DNA from: Farysia itapuensis
Lineage: Eukaryota > Basidiomycota > Ustilaginomycetes > Ustilaginales > Ustilaginaceae
Reading direction: 5' to 3'
Assembly: GCA_023212645.1 (NCBI GenBank)
Contig: JALBYC010000016.1
Span: 1 to 64,000, forward strand
DNA length: 64,000 bases
Under the pieces are notes generated by a model, which made no database searches, was not told the DNA's origin, and saw nothing but the letters and a program-made list of their open reading frames with translations. Every line of letters starts with the position of its first letter. The stretch's first letter is position 1. This document shows, in pieces, positions 28,995-39,384 of this stretch. The position numbers were made by a program, and so were the translations under genes.

Positions 28995-31015
28995 ATGTTT
29001 GCCTTTGGTAACAACAGTGGCACGCCGCAACAAAACAATCAACAGCAAGCGTCTCCGTTTGGGAATCCTTCCAACAACCAAATTGCTTCGCCCGGCACAT
29101 TTTCATTCGCTAATGCGCAAACTCAGCAGCAACAGAGTACACCTCAGTCTGGCGGACTCTTTGGTCAACGTCTAGTCAATCAGCAGCCGAACTCGAGTCC
29201 CTTTTCCACAAACACATTTGGACAACAGCAGCAGCAACAGCCCAACAACAACAACACAAGCTCTCCATACGGTACACAGCCCAACTATTCCAACAACCAG
29301 CAAAACTTCGGAACGCCTCAATCCACCAACTTGCAAGCACAGCAGCAGCAACAGCCACAACAACAACCGCAGCAGTATGGCTATCAGTCCCCACAGCAGC
29401 GGCAGAGCCAACAAAACTACCTGCAGCAACAGACTGTAGATCAGCAACGCCAAAATCTGGAGCAACAAAGTCAGAGCATGACCTACTTGCCTGGTTATCT
29501 GAGCAGAACCAAGGTTGTCAAGGTAAGTTTGTTTGCCTACTGCTTCGCGCCGAGAATTGACTGCTGACATCTCACATACGGCAGCCTTACAAGCTTCCAG
29601 CTCGTCAAACAGAGCCAGGCTCCCCCGAGGCTGCTCAAGAAGCTGACACTAGTGCTCCCTTTGGGACACCATCTTCAAAGTCTGGCAAAGAAGAAACACC
29701 TTCCAAAGGTCAAGCTTCGCCCGTCGGCCGCTTCAGCTCGTCGTTCTTTAATGAAAAGCACGAAGACAGCTCGTTCAGCCGTGCTAGCTCTGCGGCTCCC
29801 AGCACGCCGTGGAGGGGTGGCCGCGAAAGTATCTTTGGTGCTGGGGGCCTGCGGGGAGGACGTCAGTCCGCGACACCTGCACCAGCATCCAATACTACTC
29901 CAGCGCGAAAAAGCTTCTCCGAATCATCTGCCCGTTCTTTGCGATCTGCTTCTACCCCGCCCACTCTGCCTGCATCATTGATGCCCACATCCGGCGCCAT
30001 GGAGGAAGACGATGACGACGATGCCCCACCGCAAGAGCGTCTTGAAGATCAGGCTCCACCTACAGCCTCTTCCGTCTTCAGCAACTCGCGCAACAGCACA
30101 AGAGAGCTTTCTGTGCCAAACAGTCTCCCGACACGTAGCAACAGCTCCGAGCCACTTTTGGGGTCAAGCCCATCCAAAGCTGTGCAGTCCACAAATGACG
30201 CCACTTCTGGGCTTACTGACCGGGCATCGGCGCTCGACTTGGCGCATCGCACCGTGCTAGTCTACGGTTATCCACCCTGGATGGAAAAGGCAGTACTGGA
30301 GCATTTTGCCGCTGCAGGTGCGATCGAGATGATCGAAGCGATCGATCTGACCGGCAGTGGCTCAGCGCAGGACCAAGCGGCTACCAATACAGATGGGCCT
30401 ATGCTACCTTGTTGTACTCGCGTGCGGTATGCAGAGTCGTTTCAGGCACTGCAGGCACTCCGAAGGAATGGAGAGGTCGTCGCAGGTGCTTGTGTCGTAG
30501 GCGTGCGATGGGAGGACGAAAACTTCCACCAGATTGCCTTGACAAATGGGACAGATGCCGTCTTTCGAATGGAAGTCTATCCTTCTGCCAGGTTTGCGGA
30601 AATGTTCAAAGCGTCAAGCAGACAGATTGCGCATCCCACGCCTTCCGCAAGCATCAGCACCCCTGCAAGTGCGTATTCCTCCAGTCCTGCTAAAACGGCG
30701 AGCAATACCAAAGGCCAGCCTAGCACTGCCATCAGCACCGCGAACACCAGCGACAGTGGACGCGCTTTGCCAGCTAGTACTTCAGCGTATCCTGCCTTTG
30801 GACGTCCCATGTCGGTGATCAACGATCCATCCGTGCTGTTCAAACCCTCTGCCTCGAGCAACAGTACCAACTCGCCTTTCAAGGCTGCTTCTCTCTTGTT
30901 TGGCTCGAGCACGGCAGCACCCAAGCCGACTCCTGCATCGGCACCTGCGCCTCAAGCTGACAAGAAGAACGCGGGCGTGTTGGGCCGCATCACCGATGGC
31001 ATCTTTGGCTGGTAA
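28995..31015 (+). CDS. NUP53: Nucleoporin Nup53/Nup35
   Basis: There are two exons, 28995-29522 and 29585-31015. The 62-nt intron has donor GTAAGT, branch GCTGAC and acceptor CGGCAG; phase 0 joins VVK to PYKLP. The product has 652 residues. The N-terminus is rich in Gln/Asn with FG dipeptides (MFAFGNN, GLFGQ, TFGQQ). A MTYLPGYLSR motif precedes the intron. The RRM-like MPPN domain spans about residues 385-500 (RTVLVYGYPPWMEKAVLEHF ... TRVRYAESFQALQAL). The extreme C-terminus, GRITDGIFGW, is the amphipathic helix that binds the nuclear envelope. Nup53 links the inner ring of the nuclear pore to the membrane. The gene converges on the CENP-A gene with 73 bp between the stop codons. Confidence 0.9.
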
Positions 31016-31088
31016 CGCACAAACATGCCTTAATAATCTACATGAATTCAAAACCCAGCGATATAGTACAACGTTGCCAAAGTGAGGT

Positions 31089-31761
31089 CTAGCCTAAGCC
31101 GTCCCATCGACCTCTGAGACGGCGCGCTAGTTGAAAGTCCTTCTTCATCAATGTCACGCGCTTGCCGTGAATTGCACACAGATTTCTGTACGAGCGAGGC
31201 AGAGGTCAGTATACATCTTGGCAGACCAGCCGTGTTGCACAACTTACGCGTCTTCAAACAGATGGACCAAGAAGGCTTCTGTCGCTTCCTGCAACGCTAA
31301 AATAGCAGAGCTCTGCCATCGGAGACCGGACCCGTATTCCGCGCCGTCGTACGACGTCATCAAGTCGTTGGCAATTTCGCGGACAAGTCGAGCAAATGGT
31401 AGTTTGCGCAAAAGCAAGTCGGTGGATCTTTGGTATTTGCGAATCTCACGCAGCGCCACTGTGCCTGGCTTAAAGCGTCTTTTATGCCCGATATGACCTG
31501 TCAGGAGAAAGGTCAGCAAAACATTTGAGCGAAGAGAGCGCGCAGATATGGCTTACTAATGCTTGGGTCAGTCATGGTGAGGTCTTCGAGCCTTCTACGT
31601 GACTGGACCGACGAGGGCGCGCGCCGGGAAAGCATGGCGGATGCACCACCTTCTGACGAGCTGGCATATGAAATCTCCTCCATGTCCAGGGTATTGGTAT
31701 ACGAGTTTGCAGAGTCGGCGAACGAGGTCTCTGCCAGACTGGGACGGCCGCGTGACGCCAT
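31089..31761 (-). CDS. CSE4: Centromeric histone H3 variant CENP-A
   Basis: There are three exons, 31557-31761, 31248-31497 and 31089-31185. The introns of 59 and 62 nt have donors GTAAGC and GTAAGT, CTGAC branches and CAG acceptors. The 183-residue product has a non-conserved N-tail of about 80 residues and a histone fold. It carries [30 protein letters not shown], a loop 1 lengthened relative to H3 ([17 protein letters not shown]), [20 protein letters not shown] and [21 protein letters not shown]. The divergent tail, the longer loop 1 and the W in RWQSS distinguish it from H3, which has a shorter loop and RFQSS. CENP-A replaces H3 at centromeres and specifies kinetochore position. The gene shares a 182-bp divergent promoter with the coiled-coil gene at 31944. 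Confidence 0.94.
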
Positions 31762-31943
31762 ATTGTGTACTGCGTTCGTATGATGGACGTTGCAAAGCAA
31801 AAGCTCAAAACCGTCACGTCCACGATGATCAGGGTCTCGTCACGTGTCAAACAGGCCAACATGGGAAATTGTAGCTTGCTAGGCCAAAATTGTTAGGCGC
31901 GACGCGAAACAGAAATGAAAAAGTGTTGTTCTCCCACCACACC
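31762..31943. promoter_or_regulatory. Bidirectional promoter, CENP-A and coiled-coil gene
   Basis: Only 182 bp separate the two divergent start codons, so transcription of both genes must start here. There is no TATA box; acgcgaaac at 31902-31910 resembles an MluI-cell-cycle-box-like core (ACGCG). That element would suit an S-phase gene such as CENP-A, but its role is inferred. Confidence 0.45.
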
Positions 31944-32687
31944 ATGCCGAGAGCGCCAAAGGCCAAACAGGCGGCCTCGAGCTACGAAGACTTGCCAGAC
32001 CTGTCTGCTGACCTCTCAAATGTCTCGTCCTCAAGCGTCCGAATGCGGCCGTCATTTGAACAGCTCAATTCGACTCTAGTCTCTCGAGGCTATCTTCGAA
32101 CGCAGCTGGACGTGTCTGGGATGAAAGCAGAAGCACTAGAGGAGCTCGCCGACGCATTGCATGCCATGATCGCACAGCGAGAGGAAGACTTGGATGTGCG
32201 CACAACGCTCGCCGCACAAAGTAGAACGCTCAATGCGTCATTAGAACGGACAAGCAGGTTTCTCAAGGAGCAGCAAGAAAAGTCGGCAGATCTCGAACGC
32301 AAAGCAGAGGCTGTCAAAGCCAGATTTGGCATCCTGAACAGCCAGCTTGAAGCGGAACAAGCGTCGCACAAGTCAACAAAAGATGCCCTCAGCAGGACCA
32401 AACGAGATCTGCAGGTCATCAAGGCGTCAGCTTTACAGTACAGAGCGGCCAACGACCGATCTGTGGCCAAGATTAGGGCAAGGATAGGTGAAGTGACCAC
32501 TTCAGCGATTCGATCTGTCATTCCGGACTTTAAAATCGTGGCTTCAGCATTCGACGAACCAGCGGCTTCCTTCTCTGCAGCTTCGACGTCGTCCCGTACG
32601 GGCGCGTCACCCTCAATACCAGCGTCGCGCAAAAGAACACTTGCAGCGGACACAAACACTCGCCCCGCCACTCGCCGTCGGTCATAG
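31944..32687 (+). CDS. Coiled-coil protein, possibly ADIP/SSX2IP-like
   Basis: The 247-residue protein starts at MPRAPKAKQ. Residues about 35-75 form a short helical head (RPSFEQLNSTLVSRGYLRTQLD). A continuous coiled coil rich in Glu, Lys and Leu follows, to about residue 185. The tail is Ser-rich and basic (PASRKR, ATRRRS). A small head predicting YL-x-x-QLD and a long coil with an ARFGILNSQLEAEQASHKS block is reminiscent of afadin/alpha-actinin-binding (SSX2IP) proteins, which anchor microtubules at centrosomes and spindle poles. The match is weak. A generic spindle or kinetochore coiled-coil protein is equally possible, and the head-to-head pairing with CENP-A is only suggestive. Confidence 0.45.
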   Translation: MPRAPKAKQAASSYEDLPDLSADLSNVSSSSVRMRPSFEQLNSTLVSRGYLRTQLDVSGMKAEALEELADALHAMIAQREEDLDVRTTLAAQSRTLNASLERTSRFLKEQQEKSADLERKAEAVKARFGILNSQLEAEQASHKSTKDALSRTKRDLQVIKASALQYRAANDRSVAKIRARIGEVTTSAIRSVIPDFKIVASAFDEPAASFSAASTSSRTGASPSIPASRKRTLAADTNTRPATRRRS

Positions 32688-32764
32688 AATGCTTGCTGTG
32701 TCACACTTTGTACTACTATATTATCAGTCATTGAACGGCGTAATATTTGGTGAGAGAAGATGTC

Positions 32765-34063
32765 TTAAAGACGCCATCGCTTCCCTACTTCCAGCCCGTC
32801 TTCCAGCGCTGCAGCCGGCAGTGATGAGTCAGTTGTAGAGATGCCTGGCCCAGCACGGCTGGTATCGAGACCATTGCCGCGGTGATCGACCTCCATGAAG
32901 TTGGGACGCAAGCGAGTGATACTGACATAGCCATTCAGAATGGCCCAGACATCTGTTCCTGGCGTCAGCTTCTTGGGTCCGAGCAGAGACCCCATGTTGG
33001 GAGCAAAGTGGAGAGAATGCTGAGGTGTCGGCGCCGAAGCGGGAAGAGGTGCAGGAGCCGTGCCATACGTAGCAGCAGCTTGTAGGGCAAATAGAGGCCC
33101 GTATCTGTTCTCCCAGATACGAGTCCAGACCACTTCTGGCTGCGAGAGGGTCTCGGCTAGTGGCACGTTAATGCTATAGCAGCCCACGTCAGATTCGTTA
33201 TCCCAATTGCTCCACAGCTTCTGTACCAGCTCGACGGCGAGAGCATTGGCTTTGGCGCCAAGTTCTTTGAGTTGGGTGGGCTCTATGCCTGGGCCTTTGG
33301 CAAGCGACCGCTCAGCCAGGGTGGGAGGGTTGAGAGCAAAGTGTCCGTAAGAAATGGCTATGCTGCGAACACCTGCAAGAGAGGCTGCCAGCGCCGCTCC
33401 AAGTGTGCCCGACGACAGCGCAAATGCAGTGCCGGTGTTTCGACCAAAGTTTGGCCCGGAAAGAACAAGATCGAAGGGTGTCTTTGTGGAAGGCGGCGCC
33501 GTCTTTGCCTCGTCTGTCTCGCCGAAGAAGGCATTTTGATTGAACAGGCCGGTGTTGCATGCAGTCGTGGGTGATCCATCAACCAAGATCCACTCTCCCG
33601 TCTCGCCTCGCTCACGATTCACTGGACGCCGCGTCGCGGACCATGACTCACTTGTCTGAGGATGGGTGCCGTCCGAGTTGAGCTTGAGCGGATAGTAGTA
33701 CCAGTAACTGACAGGTCCCTGCAACGAGAACTGCATGGACCCCCACGACTTTTGGAACGAGGGCAGCACAACAGTCACGTCCCAGCCTATCGCGGTAAGC
33801 TGATCGTACAGTCCAAGCACATGGGGCGAGAATTTGGAAGGCGGTCCGTCGTCATTTACCAGCAGCACACGTGGCTTTTGCTGATCGCCCGTTGACTTGT
33901 AATGCAGCGCAGACATGGTGTCGCTTGAATCACAAGTGTCCGACCACTGTCCGGTCAGATCTATACCCGAGAAGAACGGGCTATTTGACGGTTGACGATG
34001 AAGCAGAAGCGCAACAAGAACAACAAGCAAAGCGGTGAAGCAAGTGTGAAGCGAAGGTGGCAT
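32765..34063 (-). CDS. SurE-like 5'-nucleotidase/phosphatase with N-terminal membrane anchor
   Basis: The 432-residue protein starts at MPPSLHTCF. Residues about 6-22 are hydrophobic (FTALLVVLVALLL), a signal anchor or signal peptide. The SurE fold follows: LLVNDDGPPS with the metal-binding Asp pair near residue 70, VVLPSFQKSWGSMQFSL, and the SGPNFGRNTGTAFALSSGTLGAA block. SurE enzymes remove phosphate from nucleoside monophosphates using a divalent metal. Fungal members occur alone or fused (Pby1). The hydrophobic N-terminus suggests action in the secretory pathway or vacuole. The gene is divergent from the P5B C-terminal fragment, with starts 173 bp apart. Confidence 0.8.
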   Translation of the reverse strand: MPPSLHTCFTALLVVLVALLLHRQPSNSPFFSGIDLTGQWSDTCDSSDTMSALHYKSTGDQQKPRVLLVNDDGPPSKFSPHVLGLYDQLTAIGWDVTVVLPSFQKSWGSMQFSLQGPVSYWYYYPLKLNSDGTHPQTSESWSATRRPVNRERGETGEWILVDGSPTTACNTGLFNQNAFFGETDEAKTAPPSTKTPFDLVLSGPNFGRNTGTAFALSSGTLGAALAASLAGVRSIAISYGHFALNPPTLAERSLAKGPGIEPTQLKELGAKANALAVELVQKLWSNWDNESDVGCYSINVPLAETLSQPEVVWTRIWENRYGPLFALQAAATYGTAPAPLPASAPTPQHSLHFAPNMGSLLGPKKLTPGTDVWAILNGYVSITRLRPNFMEVDHRGNGLDTSRAGPGISTTDSSLPAAALEDGLEVGKRWRL

Positions 34064-34236
34064 GGTAAGCTGCCAAGATAGACCGGCGACTGAAATCGCC
34101 GACAGCCTTGCCAACGCTCATTCGGCCGAGTCAACACTACACCCACGCTCCACTCACGACTGTGACTGTGTGTGTGACTCCAAAGCAACCCGTACAGCTG
34201 TCCTTTACGACCATCTGCACGGTCGGCGCACCAAGA

Positions 34237-34857
34237 ATGTCTGTCAGCCACAGGCATGGGTATGCGCCCATACACCCAAAAGCACCAACAGCAGACCTTG
34301 TATCGTGCAAGGTGCTCGTCAGCCTTATTGGGCAAATTGCCATCTGCGGCTCGTTTCAGCTGTGGGCTTTTTGGTACACACGCCGTCAGCCATGGTACGA
34401 GCCGCCAGACATCAATCCAGACAAGCTCAATGTCGCCAATCCTGAAAACTCTGCCATCTTCCTGGTCTCGTCGTTCCAGTACATTATGGGCTCGCTGGTG
34501 TACAGTACCGGCTATCCTTATCGCAAACCTGTCTACACCAATGTCTGGCTGATGGGCACTGTAATCGTCTTGCTGGCCTTTTCCCTATTCGCGCTCTTCA
34601 CCCCATCAGGATTCGTGTTTGATCTGCTCGGCCTCGTTCCGTTCCCACGATCCTTCCACGTTGCCCTATTCATCGCCGTCCTGATCAACACCGTTTTATG
34701 TTTCGTATTCGAGTCATTCTTGGCTCAATATGTGGTCAAAGCTGTCAAAGGAATTCAGCGCCTTTCTCGCAGAAGCAGACGCTCTAAATCGCGCAAGCAC
34801 AACAGCAAGACGTACAAGTCTGTCGAGCGTAGCATGCAGCACGACGGTGACGCATAG
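34237..34857 (+). CDS. Free-standing C-terminal membrane module (M7-M10) of a P5B ATPase
   Basis: A 206-residue frame starts at MSVSHRHGYAPIHPK, runs through APTADLVSCKVLVSLIGQI and contains four membrane segments. M7 lies near residues 24-48, M8 near 75-95, M9 near 108-128 and M10 near 140-165; a basic tail follows. This is the order and motif content of the end of Ypk9/ATP13A2-type pumps, after their M6. The frame lies upstream of, and on the same strand as, the rest of the pump (35010-39332), which lacks exactly this part. Whether it is translated from its own ATG, as drawn, or is a relic of a rearranged gene cannot be told. The frame is clean and codon use looks normal. Confidence 0.7.
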   Translation: MSVSHRHGYAPIHPKAPTADLVSCKVLVSLIGQIAICGSFQLWAFWYTRRQPWYEPPDINPDKLNVANPENSAIFLVSSFQYIMGSLVYSTGYPYRKPVYTNVWLMGTVIVLLAFSLFALFTPSGFVFDLLGLVPFPRSFHVALFIAVLINTVLCFVFESFLAQYVVKAVKGIQRLSRRSRRSKSRKHNSKTYKSVERSMQHDGDA

Positions 34858-35009
34858 GCATAGGCTGCATAGCCCTATAACCTCTTAAAGTCTTGTATAC
34901 TAGTTTTTCCACTCTAACAAATTACTGCACCCGTTTTTTTGTGTGTGCGTGAATGCGATCATGCTTAGGCGCAATCATAGTCATGGTAGTCTTCTCCCAT
35001 CCACTGACC

Positions 35010-38000
35010 ATGTCGGACCAGTCGAGTGCCCCTGCGCAGTCGTCTGCAACCAAGGCAAAGCGAAATGCAAAGTCGCAGCAGCCGTTTGAGATAGCTGCCG
35101 ACGAGTATCAAGCGCCTTTTCAGCTACGGATCGCCACGCAGAACATTGATGTCGAGGACGACCTCGCCGATCCGAGCTCACCGCCTGTTCCCTCTTCACC
35201 CTACTTTGACGAGCAGGAGTCCAAAGAAGCCTTCGAATGGGCTCAGTCACAACAGCGTGGCACAGATGTTGAGGGAGAAGAGTCCTCTGGTCCCGGCGTG
35301 GAGATCGGTCGCCGTAAGCGCCGTGACAGTCAAGTCGGAAGCTATGACGATCACCAGGGAAGTATCTTTGATGGTCCCGGTGCCGGTGCGGTTCCTAGCT
35401 CTGTCACCAGTATGCGCCACGAAATGCTGCGTCCCGAGCTCGGACGTAGATCTTCTCGATCCTCTCGTCGGAGAATTTCGCAAGAAGGCAGATCGCCACG
35501 TCGCACTCGCAAGCTCTCTACCGCTTCAGCTCAAAGTGAAGCCGTGACTGTCGGAAGTGAGCGCAGTGTGTCGCCAGATTCCGTCGCCGGTCGCCGAAAA
35601 CCTGCTAGCCAGCGCAGCGGAAGCGCCTATCACTTTGGCCGAAGGAAAAAAGTGCCAGAGGATGTCGAGCTAAACGGCTCCAGTCAGCCCAAAGGTATGC
35701 TCGGTTCTCTTCTGGCTTCAATACGCGGTGATCGAGGTGATGATGATGATGACAACAAAAGTCGCCGCTCCTTTTCCCGGCCATTACTTGGGCGCAGAAG
35801 GTCTTCCGCATCCGCCACTTCCTCCCGTGCGGCTCGATCAGAGGCTGACGACGACGATGACGACGAAGAACGAAGAGGATGGAGCGATGAAGACTATGGC
35901 TTTGATGATGATGACATGCTCGATGATGATGGCGCCTCTTCTTTCACGTCCGACGAGGAAGGATCCGCTCATCGAAATGGTCTTTTGCCTTCTGCGTTCG
36001 GTACTCTCACCGGCAATGCAGACCCTGTCTTTGGCGATACTCGCTTCTCGACAGACCATCCTCCAGAAGACGAGCTGGACGCTCAACTCAGCGGTCGTGA
36101 TCTCAACGAGGGCGATGCTTCTGGTTTCGGCCGCAATGAAGCTCACCCCGCCGGTGAGTCTGGCATAGCTGCCGCACGCGAAGAACTAAGCTACCTCGAT
36201 CGTTCCTCCAAGAGTCGTCAACAAATTTACTTATCCGAGGAGGATACCCTTATCCGCTTTGTTGGGTACCGCACTTTGGTCAGCCGCCAGATCCTGTACA
36301 CTGTCGTCAGTTGCTTAACTCTGGGTGTCGTCTATCTTATTGGTCGATGGCTGCCCCGATTCCGACTCAAGTGGGTCTGTCGGGAAGCCAGGTTCGAGGA
36401 CGCAGAGTTTATCATGATCGAGAATCAATGGGGAGATCTGCACAAAGAAAAGCTTACCACCATTCCCTTTGCCCGACCTTTGGCTACGGTCTTCCCTCAT
36501 TCTTCGCGAGAACCACCAGCAACACAGGCAGAGTGGCAATCTGCACCTCCTGCAACACTGCCACCAAAACCGATTGTAAAGAGCAACGCAACTTCTAAAG
36601 TCGCATCGGCCAAGAGCAGCATTCACAACGGGGAGGCACTTCCAACCAACGGCGATGTCGCTCTGCCCATGCTGTCTGGTGTTCAAACAGAGCAGCTCAT
36701 GGATCTCACCTTCTTTGACTACCGATACACTCGCTTCGCCCTCCACCCACCCTCTGGCCGCTTGCGCATGATTAAAGACTGGCGAGATCCACTCTGGATC
36801 TCTACCGAAGCTATCAGTCACGGTATCACTTGGGACGCAGAGAAAGATCGCACGACTATGTTTGGAGGCAATTTCATCGACATCAAGGCAAAATCCACAT
36901 GGCAGCTACTCGTCGACGAAGTGCTGCATCCATTCTACATGTTTCAAATCGTTTCCATCATCCTGTGGTCCTTTGACGACTATTACTACTATGCCTTCTG
37001 CATTGCTGCTATCTCGCTGGCTTCGATTGTCACGACTTTGCTCGAGACTCGCCAGACGGTGAACCGCATGCGCGAAATGAGCCGCTTCACCTGCGAAGTG
37101 CGCGTCTTACGCGAGGGCACTTGGCAGACCCTCGATTCGAGTGCACTCGTGCCCGGAGATGTTTATGATGTGGCGGAACCTGGATTGTTACTCTTCCCTG
37201 CAGATAGTGTACTGCTCAGTGGCGACGCAATTGTCAACGAAAGTATGCTGACAGGAGAAAGTGTTCCTGTTAGCAAAGTGCCTCTCACCACACCAAGCAT
37301 GGCTGGCTTGCACGTTACTGGTACTGACGTGACCTCCGACCTTGCCAAGCACTTCCTCTTTTCGGGCACGCGCATCATCCGCATTCGAGGTAATGGCGCT
37401 GGCGAGAACGAAGCGGGGGCCAAAGCCATGGTCGTACGCACCGGTTTTAACACTACCAAAGGTGCGCTGGTCCGCAGTATGCTTTTCCCTAAACCGATGG
37501 GATTCAAATTCTACCGGGACTCGTTCCGCTTCATTGGTTTCCTGGCGCTCGTCGCCGGCGTCGGATTCATGGGTGCAGCTGTCAACTTTGTCAAGATCGG
37601 CATCGCATGGCACACGATTGTGATTCGAGCCTTGGATCTCATCACCGTCGTGGTCCCTCCTGCGCTGCCGGCTACCATGTCGATCGGTATCTCGTTTGCC
37701 ATCAATCGCCTGCGCAAGCTCGGCATTTTCTGTATCTCGCCCAATCGCGTAATCATCGGCGGCAAGGTCAACGTGTTCTGCTTTGACAAGACAGGTACGC
37801 TGACCGCTGACGGTCTCGATGTGCTTGGTACGCGCACGATTGACCTCAAAGCTGGTCGTTTCAGCGAGTTACATGAAACAGTGGACGAAATGCCAGTCAA
37901 TGCAGGCACCAAGATTGATACCGACGCCCGCAAAATGCCGCTGCTGTACGCTTTGGCAACCTGTCACTCGCTCAAAGTGGTCGACGGCGAGGTGATTGGT

Positions 38001-39332
38001 GATCCCTTGGACGTCAAGATGTTCGAGTACACTGGATGGACGCTGGACGAGGGCAAGGAACGCTCCGCCAAGGCTACGACCAAGACCGGCACGGCCAAAA
38101 ATGGCAAAAGCAAGCTCACGGAGCGGCCGCCTGCGCTGGTTCAGACGGTCGTGCGGCCTCCTGGAGGACAGGCGTTTGAAGTTGAGGACGCGATCAAGTC
38201 AGGCCGTCATGCGCACTTCCTCGAGCTCGGCGTGCTGCGAACTTTTGAATTCGTATCGGCACTGCGACGGATGAGCGTGATTGTCAAGCGGCTCAAGTCG
38301 CAGTCGATGGAGGTGTTTGTCAAGGGTGCACCCGAAGTCATGGCGGACATCTGCGACAAAGAGTCGTTCCCTGCCGACTACGATGATCTGCTGTCCTACT
38401 ACACCAAGCATGGATACCGTGTGATTGCATGCGCAGGCAAGTCAATGCCGGGCATGAGCTGGATCAAAGCGCAGCGCATGCGGCGCGAGCAGGCCGAGAG
38501 CGGACTCCGCTTCCTCGGGCTCATCATCTTTGAAAACAAGCTCAAGGAGGGAACAGCTCCGGCAATCGAAGTGCTCAAGCAGGCCAACATCATCACCAAG
38601 ATGGTGACGGGTGACAATCCGCGGACGGCGATCAGTGTCGCGCGAGAGTGTGGCATGGTCGGTCAGTCTGCCCATGTTTTCATGCCGACGTTTGTCGAGG
38701 GTGGGCAGAAGTCTGCACGGGCAGTTATCGACTGGTCAAGCGTGGACGATGACCGTATCAAGCTGGATCCGTACAACCTGCGACCGCGGGAAGTCGACCC
38801 ACACGTGCTGGACCTGGAAGAATTCGACTTCCAGGACTACCAACTTGCGCTAACCGGCGACGTGTTCCGGTGGATGGTGGATTTCGCCCCCGTCGAGACG
38901 CTGCGTAGGATGCTGATCAAGGGCACAATCTTTGCACGCATGTCGCCCGATGAAAAGCACGAACTGATCGAACGACTCCAAGCCCTCGGCTACACGGTCG
39001 GAATGTGCGGAGACGGCGCCAACGACTGTGGCGCCCTGAAAGCTGCCGATATCGGCATCTCCCTCTCCGAGGCAGAAGCATCCGTCGCAGCCCCCTTCAC
39101 ATCCAACCAGCCCGATATAGGCTGCGTCATCGACACCATCAAAGAAGGGCGCGCAGCCCTCGTCACCTCTTTCGGCTGCTTCAGCTACATCTGCCTCACA
39201 TCTCTGCTCCAGTTCGTCTCCGTTCTGCTGCTCTACTCGTTCGGAAGCTCGTTGGGTGACGCACAATTCATGTTTGCCGACTTCTCCGCCCTCCTTCTCT
39301 CAGTCTTTTCCGCAAGAACAGGTCCTCCATAG
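35010..39332 (+). CDS. YPK9: P5B-type ATPase (Ypk9/ATP13A2-like) lacking M7-M10
   Basis: About 1440 residues from MSDQSSAP; an ATG at 34953 is in frame and adds 19 codons. The first 400 residues are acidic, Ser/Arg-rich and disordered. The pump follows: TGES near residue 746, M4 with PPALP near 883 (the P5B signature; P5A has PPELP), the phosphorylation site FDKTGTLT near 926, KGAPE, and the hinge GDGANDCGAL. M5 and M6 come last, and the frame stops after SARTGPP. Normal P5B pumps continue for about 200 residues through M7-M10, which are instead encoded just upstream at 34237-34857. P5B pumps export polyamines from vacuoles or lysosomes and protect against metal stress. The 3' end is only 52 bp from the next, convergent gene. 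Confidence 0.85.
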   Translation: MSDQSSAPAQSSATKAKRNAKSQQPFEIAADEYQAPFQLRIATQNIDVEDDLADPSSPPVPSSPYFDEQESKEAFEWAQSQQRGTDVEGEESSGPGVEIGRRKRRDSQVGSYDDHQGSIFDGPGAGAVPSSVTSMRHEMLRPELGRRSSRSSRRRISQEGRSPRRTRKLSTASAQSEAVTVGSERSVSPDSVAGRRKPASQRSGSAYHFGRRKKVPEDVELNGSSQPKGMLGSLLASIRGDRGDDDDDNKSRRSFSRPLLGRRRSSASATSSRAARSEADDDDDDEERRGWSDEDYGFDDDDMLDDDGASSFTSDEEGSAHRNGLLPSAFGTLTGNADPVFGDTRFSTDHPPEDELDAQLSGRDLNEGDASGFGRNEAHPAGESGIAAAREELSYLDRSSKSRQQIYLSEEDTLIRFVGYRTLVSRQILYTVVSCLTLGVVYLIGRWLPRFRLKWVCREARFEDAEFIMIENQWGDLHKEKLTTIPFARPLATVFPHSSREPPATQAEWQSAPPATLPPKPIVKSNATSKVASAKSSIHNGEALPTNGDVALPMLSGVQTEQLMDLTFFDYRYTRFALHPPSGRLRMIKDWRDPLWISTEAISHGITWDAEKDRTTMFGGNFIDIKAKSTWQLLVDEVLHPFYMFQIVSIILWSFDDYYYYAFCIAAISLASIVTTLLETRQTVNRMREMSRFTCEVRVLREGTWQTLDSSALVPGDVYDVAEPGLLLFPADSVLLSGDAIVNESMLTGESVPVSKVPLTTPSMAGLHVTGTDVTSDLAKHFLFSGTRIIRIRGNGAGENEAGAKAMVVRTGFNTTKGALVRSMLFPKPMGFKFYRDSFRFIGFLALVAGVGFMGAAVNFVKIGIAWHTIVIRALDLITVVVPPALPATMSIGISFAINRLRKLGIFCISPNRVIIGGKVNVFCFDKTGTLTADGLDVLGTRTIDLKAGRFSELHETVDEMPVNAGTKIDTDARKMPLLYALATCHSLKVVDGEVIGDPLDVKMFEYTGWTLDEGKERSAKATTKTGTAKNGKSKLTERPPALVQTVVRPPGGQAFEVEDAIKSGRHAHFLELGVLRTFEFVSALRRMSVIVKRLKSQSMEVFVKGAPEVMADICDKESFPADYDDLLSYYTKHGYRVIACAGKSMPGMSWIKAQRMRREQAESGLRFLGLIIFENKLKEGTAPAIEVLKQANIITKMVTGDNPRTAISVARECGMVGQSAHVFMPTFVEGGQKSARAVIDWSSVDDDRIKLDPYNLRPREVDPHVLDLEEFDFQDYQLALTGDVFRWMVDFAPVETLRRMLIKGTIFARMSPDEKHELIERLQALGYTVGMCGDGANDCGALKAADIGISLSEAEASVAAPFTSNQPDIGCVIDTIKEGRAALVTSFGCFSYICLTSLLQFVSVLLLYSFGSSLGDAQFMFADFSALLLSVFSARTGPP

Positions 39333-39384
39333 CCAACATGCAATTCTTCCGCAACCGCAATCTAATGCTACAATGTATGGGAGA

